Shown here piece by piece: positions 20,888 to 30,302 of a DNA stretch of 64,000 nt. The notes below the pieces were generated by a model. It was not told the origin of the DNA, did no database searches, and saw only the letters and a list, made by a program, of their open reading frames with translations. Every line of letters starts with the position of its first letter. The stretch's first letter is position 1. The stretch covers positions 542,501 through 606,500 of the forward strand of contig NZ_CP044011.1 of NCBI RefSeq assembly GCF_016864555.1, written 5' to 3'. A program made the position numbers and the translations under genes. This DNA comes from Sinorhizobium sp. BG8. GTDB lineage: Bacteria > Pseudomonadota > Alphaproteobacteria > Rhizobiales > Rhizobiaceae.

Positions 20888-22795
20888 TCAGGCGGCGGCG
20901 CGTTCCCAGCCACGCTGTTCGGTGACCTGGCCCAGCTGGAATTTGGCGAGCATCATGCGAAGCTGCCTGCTCTCTTCCGTCAGGTTCTGGCTGGCGGCGG
21001 TCGTCTCTTCAACCATTGCGGCATTCTGCTGGGTCATCTGGTCCATATGGTTGATGGACGTATTGATTTCCTGCAGGGCCGTAGCCTGTTCGCGCGCAGC
21101 CGTGGCGATCGAGTTCACATGATCATTGACCTTGTTTACCAGGCCTTCGATCTCCAGGAGAGCGTCTCCGGTGGAGCGAACCAGCGACACCCCGTTGTCC
21201 ACTTCGGCGGCGGAGGTATTGATCAGGGTCTTGATCTCTTTGGCCGCGTTGGCGGAACGCTGGGCAAGGTCGCGCACTTCCTGTGCCACGACCGCGAAGC
21301 CGCGTCCTGCTTCTCCTGCACGGGCAGCCTCCACGCCGGCGTTGAGCGCCAGGAGGTTCGTCTGGAAGGCGATCTCATCGATGACCGAGATGATCTGGTT
21401 GATGCGGCTGGAGGAGGACTCAATACGACCCATCGCATCGATCGCGCTGCGGACGATCTCACCGGATTTTCCCGCGCTTTGCCTGGTGTCCTGCACCATG
21501 CTGCGCGCCTCGTTCGCCCGCTCGGAAGCGGTCTGGACGGTCGAGGTGATCTCATCCAGCGCGGCGGCCGTTTCTTCCAGCGCCGCAGCCTGCTGTTCGG
21601 TTCGCTTCGCGAGATTGTTCGCGGCCGAGCTCAGTTCGGCGGAATTGTGGTTTATCGTGCCGGCAGCCGACCGGACGTTCTCCATGGTCGAACGGAGCGT
21701 GACCATCGTCATGTTGACGTTTGTCTGCAGCTCCGCAAACGCTCCCTGGAACTTGCCCTCCATACCCTGGGTAAGATCGGCTTCCGCAAGGGCAGCGATG
21801 ACACGGCGGACTTCCGTAACGGCCCTATCGACGCTCGAGACGAGTTCGTTCACGCTTCCCGCAAAGCGGTTGAGGTTCTCGCTGTCGTAGTCCTTGGTAA
21901 TTCTCTGCGTAAAATCGCCGGCGACAGCCGCTGCGACCACGCTGCTGATGCTCGATTGCAGGTCATTCGTCCTGGCGTGAAGCTCGGCCTCCTGGGCCTT
22001 CATGTCGCGCATGCTGATGCCATTGCGCCGGAAGACCTCCACGGCACGTGCCATCTCGCCGATTTCGTCCTGCCGCGATACGTCGGCTTCGACCCCCTCC
22101 AGTTCTCCGTTGGCCATCCGTGTCATGATCGCCGTGAGGCGGCGAACCGGCAGGACGATGCCACGGCGCGCCACAACGAGGCTGACGGCGGCGCCGAAAA
22201 TGATGCAGCCCGCAGCCGCGATTATTTCGATCCACATCGCAAGCGAAGAGGACTCCAAGGCTTCCGCGCGGGCAGCGGCTAGTGCATCGCCGGAATAGGT
22301 ACTGTATTCCTTCACGGCTTCCGTCACCGTCTTCTGCGCCGCAAGAGCCTCGGAGAGCGCCGCGTCGATCGATTGGCGATCCGTGCCGCCGCTGGCGCGT
22401 GCGGTATCGACCATCGCCCGAATATCGTTGAAATAACGCTCGAGCACCTGGCGGATTTTGCCGACCTGGGCAAGCTGCGTGGCATCGGCCGCGGCTTCGA
22501 TCTTGGGCAGCCGGTCGAGCATCTCCTTGGCACGCTTCTCTGTTTCGGCGGCAAAGTCTTCCGCCTTCTCAGGTGCTGCCGCGAGCTGATAGGTCATCCG
22601 GCTGATTGCGATGATGTCGACACGCAGATCCATCGCCTCGCGCGCCACTTCTTCCTTGGCGCCGACCGCGGTCATTGTCGACTCAAGCGCGGACAGGCCG
22701 CGCGCGCCGACCATGGCCAGAAGGATGGAGGAAAGCCCCATCACCACGACCACCAGCCCGATCTTGTTCAATATCGACAAATTCCTGAATGCCAC
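20888..22795 (-). CDS. Methyl-accepting chemotaxis protein
   Basis: A 635-residue membrane chemoreceptor. Two membrane segments (about residues 10-32 and 193-214) bracket a periplasmic helical sensor (four-helix-bundle type, rich in coiled coil). A HAMP domain follows ([17 protein letters not shown] to [13 protein letters not shown]), a second HAMP-like stretch is near 300-350, and the cytoplasmic signalling hairpin is clear at about 490-550 ([24 protein letters not shown] and [17 protein letters not shown]). The C-terminus ends in ERAAA with no NWETF-like pentapeptide, so adaptation enzymes would not be tethered that way. No other chemotaxis genes are adjacent. Ligand unknown. Confidence 0.93.
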   Translation of the reverse strand: MAFRNLSILNKIGLVVVVMGLSSILLAMVGARGLSALESTMTAVGAKEEVAREAMDLRVDIIAISRMTYQLAAAPEKAEDFAAETEKRAKEMLDRLPKIEAAADATQLAQVGKIRQVLERYFNDIRAMVDTARASGGTDRQSIDAALSEALAAQKTVTEAVKEYSTYSGDALAAARAEALESSSLAMWIEIIAAAGCIIFGAAVSLVVARRGIVLPVRRLTAIMTRMANGELEGVEADVSRQDEIGEMARAVEVFRRNGISMRDMKAQEAELHARTNDLQSSISSVVAAAVAGDFTQRITKDYDSENLNRFAGSVNELVSSVDRAVTEVRRVIAALAEADLTQGMEGKFQGAFAELQTNVNMTMVTLRSTMENVRSAAGTINHNSAELSSAANNLAKRTEQQAAALEETAAALDEITSTVQTASERANEARSMVQDTRQSAGKSGEIVRSAIDAMGRIESSSSRINQIISVIDEIAFQTNLLALNAGVEAARAGEAGRGFAVVAQEVRDLAQRSANAAKEIKTLINTSAAEVDNGVSLVRSTGDALLEIEGLVNKVNDHVNSIATAAREQATALQEINTSINHMDQMTQQNAAMVEETTAASQNLTEESRQLRMMLAKFQLGQVTEQRGWERAAA

Positions 22796-23454
22796 GACTC
22801 TATCTCCCGGGAGGCGGAAATGGGGTTTGCTGAGAGCTGAAAAATGGGGTCAAGGGCATGATGCCCGACGCGTGGGTGCAACCGCTTCTGGAGGGGTCAT
22901 TGCGCGCCGACCGATACTAACCTAACGGTACGGAGCTTAAAGGACCATTAAGTCAGCGGGTAAGCCGCGGATCCAGCGTCTGGCCGCCCATTGGATTGCC
23001 TCCGGACGGCTCTGAAGCGGTGATCCAAACGGCAGACGTCCCCGCGGCAAGACCTCCCTGAACATGTGTTGCCTTGCGCTCGTTCCCGTTCGGGACGCAG
23101 GTCGTTTGCCGCCCCACCTGGAGATCTGTCAACCATTCAATGAAAACAGATAATTCTGAGGCTGAAGACTAGATAAATTCCGCTTTCTTCGCAGGTGCAA
23201 AAAGATCGTTGACCGTCCTTCGCGCAAGTCATACCGACTTTCGAGCTGGATAAATGAAACCGCGAGTGATAATGTCTCCGCGTTATTTGAGGACATGCAT
23301 CCTCTCATTCATCCTTTATTCGGACAGCACATATAGTCCAGCGCAGGGATGAACTTATACGTCCGCCTGATCCGGACTTAGTCAAGAGACTGACCAATTC
23401 AACAGCAATTTTCATTCTGGTGGTTTCGGTTGAGAAACTGCGGAGGACAATTCA
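22796..23454. other. Intergenic region without a recognised gene
   Basis: About 660 bases between the divergent chemoreceptor and DUF937 genes. Only short frames occur (for example 22948-23136 on the minus strand, 62 residues), with no ribosome site or recognisable domain. A clear GGAGGA ribosome site for the next gene sits at the right end. The right half (about 23130-23440) is richer in A and T than the left, as expected for promoters. I see no RNA gene or repeat. Confidence 0.5.
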
Positions 23455-24558
23455 ATGGCCAGCAATCTTGTTTCCTACATTATGCAACTTCTGACGCCGG
23501 AGACGATCGCTCGCCTTGCCGGAGCGCTTGGTTTGGATGCCAACAAGGCCCAGCGTGCAATAGCTGCCGCAGTGCCTGCGTTGCTGGCGGGTCTCGGCGG
23601 CGTCGCCGCGCAGCCGGGGGGCGCACAGAGGGTCGCCGACGCTGCGGGACAACAGAGCGGTGTCCTTGGCAGCCTTGCTGGAATGCTGAGTTCGGGCGGC
23701 CAGGAATCGCTTGGCCAGGCCGGATCGCAGCTCCTGTCGTCCCTCTTTGGCTCCGGCGACAGTGGAGCACTTGCAAATGCTGTAGGCAGTTATGCCGGGC
23801 TCGACCGCAATGCGAGCACTTCCCTGCTCGGCATGCTGGCTCCGATCGTGATGAGCGGCGTCGCGCAGCAAAGCGGCAATGATTTGAGCGCGAACGGCGT
23901 TGCGGGTCTGCTGGCAAGCCAGAAGGACAACATTGCTTCCGCCCTTCCTTCGGGCGTCGGTGACTTGCTGAGGGGGACGGGTCTTTTGAACGCGCTCGGC
24001 GGCTCCGCGAGAGCGGCAGCGGCTACGGCGGGTCAGGCGGCCGATCGCGCTGCGGCCACGGCCACATCAGTAGGCAATGCCGGACAGCGCGCGGCGTCCC
24101 AGGCGGCGACCGGATCCTCGCGCTGGCTCTACTGGCTGATTGCAGCTTTGGCGATCGCAGCCCTGCTGTACTATATGTTCGGAAGACCGGCGCAGCACGC
24201 CACTCCGGAAGCGGGTGCACCCACGCAGAGCCTGACTGTTGACGGCGTGGATGTCGGCAAACAGCTGACGGATACCCTTACCAGCCTGCAGACGACTGTG
24301 ACGGGGGTTACGGATGCGGCTTCCGCACAGGCTGCTTTGCCCAAGCTCGAAGCAAACCTTGGCGAGATCGACAAGGTGAGTACGACAGCGGGGCAACTCA
24401 CGGCGGAGCAGAAGGCCGCGCTCAAGGCCTTGATTACGCCGATGATGTCGACCGTCAACGGGCTTTTCGACAAGGTCCTCGCGATTCCGGGCGTGTCCGA
24501 TGTCCTGAAGCCGACGATCGACTCGATCAAGGCAAAGCTTGCGGCCCTCACGGCTTGA
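23455..24558 (+). CDS. DUF937 domain membrane-anchored protein
   Basis: A 367-residue protein. The first ~170 residues are a Gly/Ala/Ser/Leu-rich DUF937 (YidB-like) region with repeats of the LLAGLGG / GVLGSLAGML / LLSSLFGSGDSG kind. A low-complexity Ala-rich linker follows, then a single hydrophobic segment at about 222-241 (WLYWLIAALAIAALLYYMF). The C-terminal part (about 260-367) is helical, with repeated LPKLEANLGEIDKV-type text, and would be extracytoplasmic if the segment is a signal anchor. Function unknown. GGAGGA precedes the ATG. It may be co-transcribed with the next gene, 82 bases downstream. Confidence 0.75.
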   Translation: MASNLVSYIMQLLTPETIARLAGALGLDANKAQRAIAAAVPALLAGLGGVAAQPGGAQRVADAAGQQSGVLGSLAGMLSSGGQESLGQAGSQLLSSLFGSGDSGALANAVGSYAGLDRNASTSLLGMLAPIVMSGVAQQSGNDLSANGVAGLLASQKDNIASALPSGVGDLLRGTGLLNALGGSARAAAATAGQAADRAAATATSVGNAGQRAASQAATGSSRWLYWLIAALAIAALLYYMFGRPAQHATPEAGAPTQSLTVDGVDVGKQLTDTLTSLQTTVTGVTDAASAQAALPKLEANLGEIDKVSTTAGQLTAEQKAALKALITPMMSTVNGLFDKVLAIPGVSDVLKPTIDSIKAKLAALTA

Positions 24559-24640
24559 GCGTTCAGCGAGACTGGTCGCCGGCCCCTTCCGGCGGCCTTC
24601 CCTCTCACTCCCCACATCCAGGATCAAAGGAGCTGTGGCA

Positions 24641-25150
24641 ATGGCCGACAAATCGACATTCACGCCCGACGAGTGGAACCTGCTGCTGGAAAGCGTAATG
24701 ATCGCCGGCATCGCCGTTACTGCGGCTGATCCGAGCGGGCTTTGGGGCATGCTGAAAGAGGGAATGGCCAGCAGCCGCACGCTGCTCAAAGCCAAGACCG
24801 ATGCCGGAGCGGACCCGCTCATTTCTGCACTCGTGAGCGACTTCGAGACCTCCGAAGGCAGGAGTGCGGCACGCGAGGGCCTGCAGGCCAAACTGAAGGG
24901 CTCCAAGCCTGACGAAGTAAAGACAAAATGCATCGCCGCCCTGCAGCAGGCCGCAGACCTCGTGTCGGCCAAGGCACCGGATGCGGCAGGAGCCTACAAG
25001 GCCTGGCTGTATCAGATCAGCGTCAACGTCGCCGAGGCGGCCAAGGAAGGCGGTTTTCTCGGATTTGGTGGTGTCGAGGTAAGCGACGCCGAGAAAGCCA
25101 CGCTTGCGGAGATCTCCACCGCGCTGAAGCTCGACCCGAGCAAGAGCTGA
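24641..25150 (+). CDS. Conserved hypothetical protein, helical
   Basis: A 169-residue soluble, mostly alpha-helical protein with no signal peptide or membrane segment. It begins TFTPDEWNLLLESVMIAGIAVTAADPSGLWGMLKEG, and the segment near 135-150 (AAKEGGFLGFGGVEVSDAE) is glycine-rich. This layout is seen in rhizobial proteins of unknown function. ATG at 24641 with AAAGGAG eleven bases upstream decides the start; the longer frame from 24539 has no such site. Follows the DUF937 gene on the same strand. Confidence 0.72.
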   Translation: MADKSTFTPDEWNLLLESVMIAGIAVTAADPSGLWGMLKEGMASSRTLLKAKTDAGADPLISALVSDFETSEGRSAAREGLQAKLKGSKPDEVKTKCIAALQQAADLVSAKAPDAAGAYKAWLYQISVNVAEAAKEGGFLGFGGVEVSDAEKATLAEISTALKLDPSKS

Positions 25151-25335
25151 CGAGGAACGGCCTTGCCGGGAGAGCACGGCAGCACACGTTTCAAAGCGCC
25201 CCGGATCTGCGATGGCGCCAGGGCCGAACGGCACAACGCTTGTGGCCACCCCGCCAGTGAAACCATCCTTCGGCGTGACCCGCCCCACCGCAAGGACCGC
25301 GGTCAATGTGTCATGGTTCCAGAGATCGGGACACC

Positions 25336-25539
25336 TGCGTCAACCTCCTGAAACGAGAGCAAATGCGCCGGAAAGTCTGCGACTGGCGCAATGACGCGCG
25401 TCAGGCGTATTCAATTGCATCGAGATGTTTTACAACCCTAAGCGCAAGCATGTCTGGAACGGAATGCGGTCACCTGTCGATTTCGAACGACGGCAGAAAT
25501 CCTAACCCGGAGGCGTGTGCGAAACTCTGGGCTATTCAA
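25336..25539 (+). mobile_element. Relic of an IS3-family insertion sequence (3' end of transposase and right end)
   Basis: Decayed end of an IS3-family transposase (OrfB, integrase-core C-terminus). Frame one from 25336 reads NLLKREQMRRKVCDWRNDARQA; after a shift near 25400 it continues as VFNCIEMFYNPKRKHVWNG and then SPVDFERRQKS to a stop at 25505. This is the well-known C-terminal pattern (YIEMFYNPKRRH...LSPVEFE). The bases after it (GAAACTCTGGGCTATTCAA, to 25539) look like the element's terminal region. The catalytic DDE part and left end are missing. It lies directly upstream of the secreted-protein gene, at the edge of the polysaccharide cluster. Nothing recognisable lies between 25151 and 25335. 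Confidence 0.72.
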
Positions 25540-25586
25540 GGGTTAGGATGTCATTGGCAGTTTCCGGGCTCGTTTCGGCGAAACGG

Positions 25587-26705
25587 ATGATTCTTCGGGC
25601 AAGAACCCATCGTCCGGCCCCTTACGGCCGTCGCAAACGATTTTTAACCGCGGCGAGCTGGCTCGTTCTCGTCGGTGCGCTTGCCACGGGCCAGGCGGCG
25701 AAAAGCGAAACTCTTTTCAGCCCAGACTCACCCTGGAACATCGAAATTCCCGCAACCGCTCGGGTTGGCTTACAGAAGGTGGCCGTTGGCCTGCCGGTTG
25801 GACTGGATACCTGGGATCCGGGCGGTTACTGGACCGTGACCTATCATACCGCCAAGGCCAGCGACCCGCAGGTTCGCATACTCTACAACGAATATGCCTG
25901 GGGTGCGGTTTATGCCGGTCGCTGGAAACGCTCCGGCAATACCCCAGACGTGGAGAAGGAGATTCTTTCGCTCTCGTCGGAAACTTTTCCTTATCCCGGT
26001 AATGTTTTTTCCTCGACCTCGGCTTCAAGCTGGACGATGCCCGACTCCTACAATCAACTTGTCCAAAATCCATCGCAGCCGGCAAGGTTCCACGTCCCGG
26101 CTGGTGCATTGCCCCCAGTGGGCGCGGATGGGCACATGGCCGTTCGTCAACCGTCAAAAGGCGTGCTTGAAACCTATGCCACGATCGTGCTCTCGGACGG
26201 CACGATTGTCGCCCTGTCCTATTCCCTCACCGATGACCTGGGATTGGGGGACGGAAGGCAGCGTGGACAGACGGCCTCCATGCTGCCGAGCTATGCCGGA
26301 GCAATCCTTGATGAAGAGATTACGTCCGGCATCCAGCATGCCATGGCGATTACTGTGCCTCCAAAACTGCTGACCCCTGCGATCGCCTACCCGGCCTATG
26401 CCTTCGATCGCGACGCGCTCTCCAACTCCAATCCCTATTCGGGCACCTTGCCCATGGGCGCGCGGCTGGCACTGCCGCGTGATCTTGACATTGGCACCCT
26501 CGGCCTCACGACGGATGCCGGTCGCGTGATCGCCGAAGCAGCCCAGAAATACGGATTTATCGTCGTGGATCGGGGCGGCGAGGGAATAACGATCAGGGTG
26601 AGACCTACTGACATTCCCTCGCAGACGATCCTTCATACCTATGACTGGAGCCTCGGAAACGATCTGACACAGGTCCTCGCAAACGTGCGGCCAGTGTCGT
26701 TCTGA
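25587..26705 (+). CDS. Secreted protein of unknown function next to polysaccharide genes
   Basis: A 372-residue protein with an N-terminal export signal: basic region (RRKRF), hydrophobic core LTAASWLVLVGALATG and an AKSETLF cleavage area. The mature part begins FSPDSPWNIEIPATARVG, a start seen in secreted proteins of several soil bacteria, and is rich in Pro, Tyr, Gly and Ser, with a DRGGEGITIRVRPTD segment near the C-terminus. No catalytic motif was recognised. A start at 25548 (13 codons longer) is possible and would begin right at the IS relic edge. Convergent with the sugar transferase gene; a role with the surface polysaccharide is guessed only from position. Confidence 0.7.
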   Translation: MILRARTHRPAPYGRRKRFLTAASWLVLVGALATGQAAKSETLFSPDSPWNIEIPATARVGLQKVAVGLPVGLDTWDPGGYWTVTYHTAKASDPQVRILYNEYAWGAVYAGRWKRSGNTPDVEKEILSLSSETFPYPGNVFSSTSASSWTMPDSYNQLVQNPSQPARFHVPAGALPPVGADGHMAVRQPSKGVLETYATIVLSDGTIVALSYSLTDDLGLGDGRQRGQTASMLPSYAGAILDEEITSGIQHAMAITVPPKLLTPAIAYPAYAFDRDALSNSNPYSGTLPMGARLALPRDLDIGTLGLTTDAGRVIAEAAQKYGFIVVDRGGEGITIRVRPTDIPSQTILHTYDWSLGNDLTQVLANVRPVSF

Positions 26706-26726
26706 TATCGCCTGCGAGCCCTGGAT

Positions 26727-27428
26727 TTAGAAACCCTTGCCGTTCCGCAGCTCGGACAGTATTGTTCCGAAAATAATCTTGAGATCCAGCAAAAGCGATT
26801 GGTGCTCGACATAGTATATGTCGAAGGCGATGCGAGCCCTGGCGAGGCTCGATCGATCAGTCGGACCGCGCAGCCCGCGCATCTGGGCAAGGCCGGTAAT
26901 GCCGGGACGAACAGCGTGGCGGCGATGGTACTGGGGAACCAGTTGCTCGTACGGCATGCCGGCCGCGAGCATACCTACGGCGTGACACCGCGGGCCGACA
27001 AGCGACATGTCGCCTCTCAACACGTTGAACAGTTGGGGAAGTTCGTCGATATTCGTGCGCCGAAGGAAGGCGCCGATCGGCGTAATCCGCGTGTCGCCCT
27101 TGACGGTTTGCGTCACGCCGGACGCGTCGCATTGATCGACAAACATTGTCCGAAACTTAAAGACCTTGATCTTTTGTCCGCCACGACCCCAGCGGGTCTG
27201 AGAAAAGAGGACCGGCCCGCGGCTGTCCAACTTTATCAGTACCGCAACGATTAACAGAAACGGCGCCAGAAACAGTATAGCGATCGATGCTACGAGCAAA
27301 TCGAAGATATACTTGACCTCCTCATAGGGAGATCCTTTTGAATTCTTCTTGGTCGCAAACCCTGAAGAATCAAAAGCGTGTGTCGAGAGGTCGGCTTTAC
27401 TATCAAATAAGGAAAGGATCGCAACCAT
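26727..27428 (-). CDS. Exopolysaccharide-initiating sugar transferase (ExoY type)
   Basis: A 233-residue bacterial sugar transferase that should load the first sugar-1-phosphate onto undecaprenyl phosphate at the inner membrane. One hydrophobic segment at about 40-62 (IFDLLVASIAILFLAPFLLIVAVLI) precedes the cytoplasmic catalytic domain, with GPVLFSQTRWGRGG, FKFRTM, RRTNIDELPQLFNVLRGDMS and SLVGPRCHAVGM; GPRCHA is characteristic of the ExoY branch. Length matches ExoY, which lacks the extra N-terminal helices of WbaP. Last gene of the leftward cluster, but separated from ExoF-like by a 292-base AT-rich gap, so it has its own promoter. Confidence 0.88.
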   Translation of the reverse strand: MVAILSLFDSKADLSTHAFDSSGFATKKNSKGSPYEEVKYIFDLLVASIAILFLAPFLLIVAVLIKLDSRGPVLFSQTRWGRGGQKIKVFKFRTMFVDQCDASGVTQTVKGDTRITPIGAFLRRTNIDELPQLFNVLRGDMSLVGPRCHAVGMLAAGMPYEQLVPQYHRRHAVRPGITGLAQMRGLRGPTDRSSLARARIAFDIYYVEHQSLLLDLKIIFGTILSELRNGKGF

Positions 27429-27540
27429 AATCTACTTCCAGATTAGCCAAAAATTAAGGTTTACCGGCAAGAATATGGTTAACAGTTTATTAAATGCACG
27501 CCTTATATACAATATAAAAATTAATGATGATTGTTTATTT

Positions 27541-27557
27541 TTGGTGCACCGCACCAA
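27541..27557. promoter_or_regulatory. Operator-like inverted repeat 1 upstream of the sugar transferase
   Basis: TTGGTGC-ACC-GCACCAA: perfect 7-base arms around a 3-base centre, about 113 bases upstream of the sugar transferase start in an AT-rich gap. No U tract in the right place, so a protein-binding site is more likely than a terminator. Confidence 0.5.
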
Positions 27558-27576
27558 TGTGTGGCGACTATGCAAC

Positions 27577-27597
27577 ATTGGCAATGTGAATGCCAAT
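27577..27597. promoter_or_regulatory. Operator-like inverted repeat 2 upstream of the sugar transferase
   Basis: ATTGGCA, seven bases, TGCCAAT: perfect 7-base arms. Its centre is about 38 bases from the centre of the first repeat, and both contain TTGG...CCAA, suggesting related sites for one regulator. The whole gap 27429-27720 is strikingly A/T-rich and holds no gene. Confidence 0.5.
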
Positions 27598-27720
27598 TTT
27601 TGACCTTACAAACTCTGATTATATACTTTTTAAAAGCACACACGCATCTATATCGGACGATATACATCATCCGATTACAATTAGGTTGTTTGATTTTATT
27701 TTCTGTCGTTGATTGCTTGA

Positions 27721-29010
27721 CTAACGCTCAATCAGCGACACTTTAACGAGATCACCTGGACGCAATGCAGTACTTTCCAGGGCGGATATTTCTTCCGTCG
27801 TTCCGTTCGTCGTACGCATAACAGTATACTTCAGCAGGTCTTCAGATCGTGTCCCCGCCAAGCCAGCGGCCGCGGGTGCGTTTGTCAGCGCCTCCGTCAT
27901 CAATCCGGCATACATCTTGAGATTAAGATCGTTCGCTTTGATCGCTGCCTTGGTTTTTTGCAGCTCTGCTATGACATCGGTCTTCTGTTTGTTGCCGAGT
28001 TCGACGAGCTCGGCCGAAACCCTGCCTATTTCCTGTTTGGACCTGACCGTTGCCGTATCGAGATCAAGCAGTTTGCTCTGGGTGTCCGACGCTGTCAGTT
28101 CCAGACTGAGAATGCGGGAGCTCAATATCAGCCCTTGGTCAGCCAATTTTCCGGTACGAGCGATTTCCAGCTTGATGAGATCCATCTGGCGGGACTGTGC
28201 TTCCTTGTTCTTGGTCAGAGTGGACACCTCGTCCTCGAGCAAGACCTTTCTTTCCTCGAGCGCGCTGCGCTGTGCTGAAAGACCTTGCTGTCGCGAGAGC
28301 ATCAGAGCTTTTTCGTCCGCAACCATATCTTGTTGTCCGGGATGGTCCCCCTCGTCCGAGGAGTCTGCGAACTCGAAATCTGCGTCGTTCCTCAGTTCGG
28401 CTTCAAGGCGCGCCTGTTGAACCAACAGACGTTCACGCTCGGTGAGCAGAAGGTCGTAGTTTCCCTTGGCGCTCAGAAGGTCGCGCTCGAACCGCTGGTC
28501 GCTGCTGAGCGAGCGACGCATGCCGCCCGCCAGGCTGATTGCCTTCAGAACCGTCATTTCGGGGTCGAAAGGGAACTTGCCAGGCGTCTGGACTTCGCCG
28601 GCGACGAAGATCGGGCGGAACTCGCTTATCTCCACCGATGTGGCGGGAGGCTCCACAAGCCCGAGTTTCTCCTGCAACGCATGTGAAAGGTCGGTCGCGA
28701 CTTCATGAGCGGAACGGCCCTGGGCTTTCACTTCTCCCGCGAAGGGCAGGGATAGCGTGCCATCCGGACCGATCGTGAATTCACCTGTCAGGGCAGTCCA
28801 TTGGCGAAATGTTCCGTCACTGGGCTGCCAGTCGACGACGCGGATGTTGAGCTTGTCCATCGGGCCAAACTTGTAGTCCTCGGCGGCGACCGGCGAGCAG
28901 ACAAGCGCCGCGAGGAAAGCAATGGTCACGCCGGATACCGCGGGCAGCCTGAGGCAAGCGCGGAAGACGGTTGCGACGAAAGCCTGAAACTCGCTGTGCA
29001 TGCTACTCAT
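27721..29010 (-). CDS. ExoF-like polysaccharide export/assembly protein
   Basis: A 429-residue exported protein. A signal sequence (about residues 15-43, VSGVTIAFLAALVCSPVAAED) leads into the polysaccharide export (Wza-type) domain (DYKFGPMDKLNIRVVDW to FAGEVKAQG) and an SLBB-type region (RPIFVAGEVQTPGKFPF). A long coiled coil follows (about 185-370). The fusion of export domain and coiled coil is the ExoF organisation of rhizobia, thought to be a periplasmic/outer-membrane part of the export channel. ATG at 29010 has GGAG seven bases upstream. Same strand as, and about 100 bases from, the acyltransferase. Confidence 0.85.
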   Translation of the reverse strand: MSSMHSEFQAFVATVFRACLRLPAVSGVTIAFLAALVCSPVAAEDYKFGPMDKLNIRVVDWQPSDGTFRQWTALTGEFTIGPDGTLSLPFAGEVKAQGRSAHEVATDLSHALQEKLGLVEPPATSVEISEFRPIFVAGEVQTPGKFPFDPEMTVLKAISLAGGMRRSLSSDQRFERDLLSAKGNYDLLLTERERLLVQQARLEAELRNDADFEFADSSDEGDHPGQQDMVADEKALMLSRQQGLSAQRSALEERKVLLEDEVSTLTKNKEAQSRQMDLIKLEIARTGKLADQGLILSSRILSLELTASDTQSKLLDLDTATVRSKQEIGRVSAELVELGNKQKTDVIAELQKTKAAIKANDLNLKMYAGLMTEALTNAPAAAGLAGTRSEDLLKYTVMRTTNGTTEEISALESTALRPGDLVKVSLIER

Positions 29011-29107
29011 GTGTAATCTCCATTTCACGCGTGTCCCTTGCTGATCCGACAGCTCAGGCCGAAGTCCCAACCCGGCAGGGAATGTCCCTGCCGGGTTGCA
29101 TCGATTT

Positions 29108-30262
29108 TCAGCGTTCGGCACCCTGGCTTGAAAGGCGCGGGTAGATCGGGGAAGCCAGTTCACGCAGCCGCCGCAAAATCGAAAGAGCGTAGTCTTCGAC
29201 CCTGATGATCAGCCGCTTTGACAACAGTGCGGGGCGCTCGATGAGAACCCAGGAAAACCAGGCCGTCAGGAGGCCGCCGACCAAGCCCGCAACTGACGTC
29301 AGCCAGGCGGACTGAGCACCCGGAAAAACGTCGACAAACCACTGCTGCAACGTCCAGTGATAAAGATACAAGCCGTAGGAGAGGTCCGAGAGACGGCTGA
29401 AAACGGTGCGGCCGAAATCAATAAGGCCGATGTAGACGGTGACGTAGGTGACTGGGATGACGGCGAAATATTCGCCTGTGGGACCCGCATGCAGGAAGAT
29501 GCCTGTGAGCACGACTGAGGCGACGAGCAGAAGCGGGTTTGCGGGGATAACATCGCGGAACTGATAGGCCGAGACGCCGCCCAGGAAGTAGAAGATCAGC
29601 ATCCAGCCCGAGATGTTCGTCAAGCCGGCCTTCGGATCCGGCTTGAACTCGCGAAAAACCCAATAAGCCACCATCAGGGCAATGAGCGCAGCGAGCCCGA
29701 TCCAGCGGTGACGCTTCAGACCAAAGACCGCCAGCGCGGACAGAAGCAGGTAGCAGTAGAGTTCGTACGGCACGGTCCAGAGCTGGGCGTTGACGATACC
29801 GGGGTCCGGATTGTTTTCAAACACGCCGGGAAGCCAAAAGCTGATGTGGCCCGTGACGTTGGCGAGATAGCGGAAGAACTGGTAATCAGTGAAATACGCC
29901 GAAAGCGGCAGCTCGGTCAGCAAGGGACCAATAATCAGCGCCGAAAGCAAGACTTCACCGATAAGGGCGGGATAAATGCGCATGACCCGCAGGCCGAGAA
30001 AGCTGATCAGAGTGCGGCAGCGCACCAGACTTCCGGCGACCAGAAAGCCACTCAGCACGAAGAACATCGGCAGCAGCGCACGCAGCGGGGCGCGCAGGTG
30101 CGACTCCCACAATGCCATATCGATTTCGGCGCCATGGGTGATACGGACCGAATGGAATACAGTAATTGCGATGGCGAGCGAAATGCGCAGGTAGTCGAAT
30201 CCGGATGGGCGTCCATCGGCTTTCTGCAGCATGTCCGAGAATGTGGAAGTCGCGTAACTCAT
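29108..30262 (-). CDS. Acyltransferase family 3 membrane protein (probable exopolysaccharide O-acetylase)
   Basis: A 384-residue polytopic protein of the OafA/ExoZ acyltransferase 3 family with about ten hydrophobic segments. The N-terminal FDYLRISLAIAITVFHSVRITHG carries the catalytic-type His, and FFVLSGFLVAGSLVR and LSDLSYGLYLYHWTLQQW are family hallmarks. It would transfer acetyl (or a similar group) to a sugar of the repeat unit at the membrane. Sits between the ExoF-like gene and GT2. Acceptor sugar cannot be inferred. Confidence 0.87.
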   Translation of the reverse strand: MSYATSTFSDMLQKADGRPSGFDYLRISLAIAITVFHSVRITHGAEIDMALWESHLRAPLRALLPMFFVLSGFLVAGSLVRCRTLISFLGLRVMRIYPALIGEVLLSALIIGPLLTELPLSAYFTDYQFFRYLANVTGHISFWLPGVFENNPDPGIVNAQLWTVPYELYCYLLLSALAVFGLKRHRWIGLAALIALMVAYWVFREFKPDPKAGLTNISGWMLIFYFLGGVSAYQFRDVIPANPLLLVASVVLTGIFLHAGPTGEYFAVIPVTYVTVYIGLIDFGRTVFSRLSDLSYGLYLYHWTLQQWFVDVFPGAQSAWLTSVAGLVGGLLTAWFSWVLIERPALLSKRLIIRVEDYALSILRRLRELASPIYPRLSSQGAER

Positions 30263-30302
30263 GATACTAACTCCGCAGTTGCTGTAGTGGGAGGACTACA
30301 AA

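Noticed and set aside
20747-22282. A 511-codon open frame on the plus strand
   Set aside because: Antisense to the chemoreceptor, which has unmistakable HAMP and signalling motifs.
22948-23136. A 62-codon minus-strand frame in the gap after the chemoreceptor
   Set aside because: No ribosome site, no protein-like pattern and Arg/Gly/Ser-rich composition typical of random GC-rich frames.
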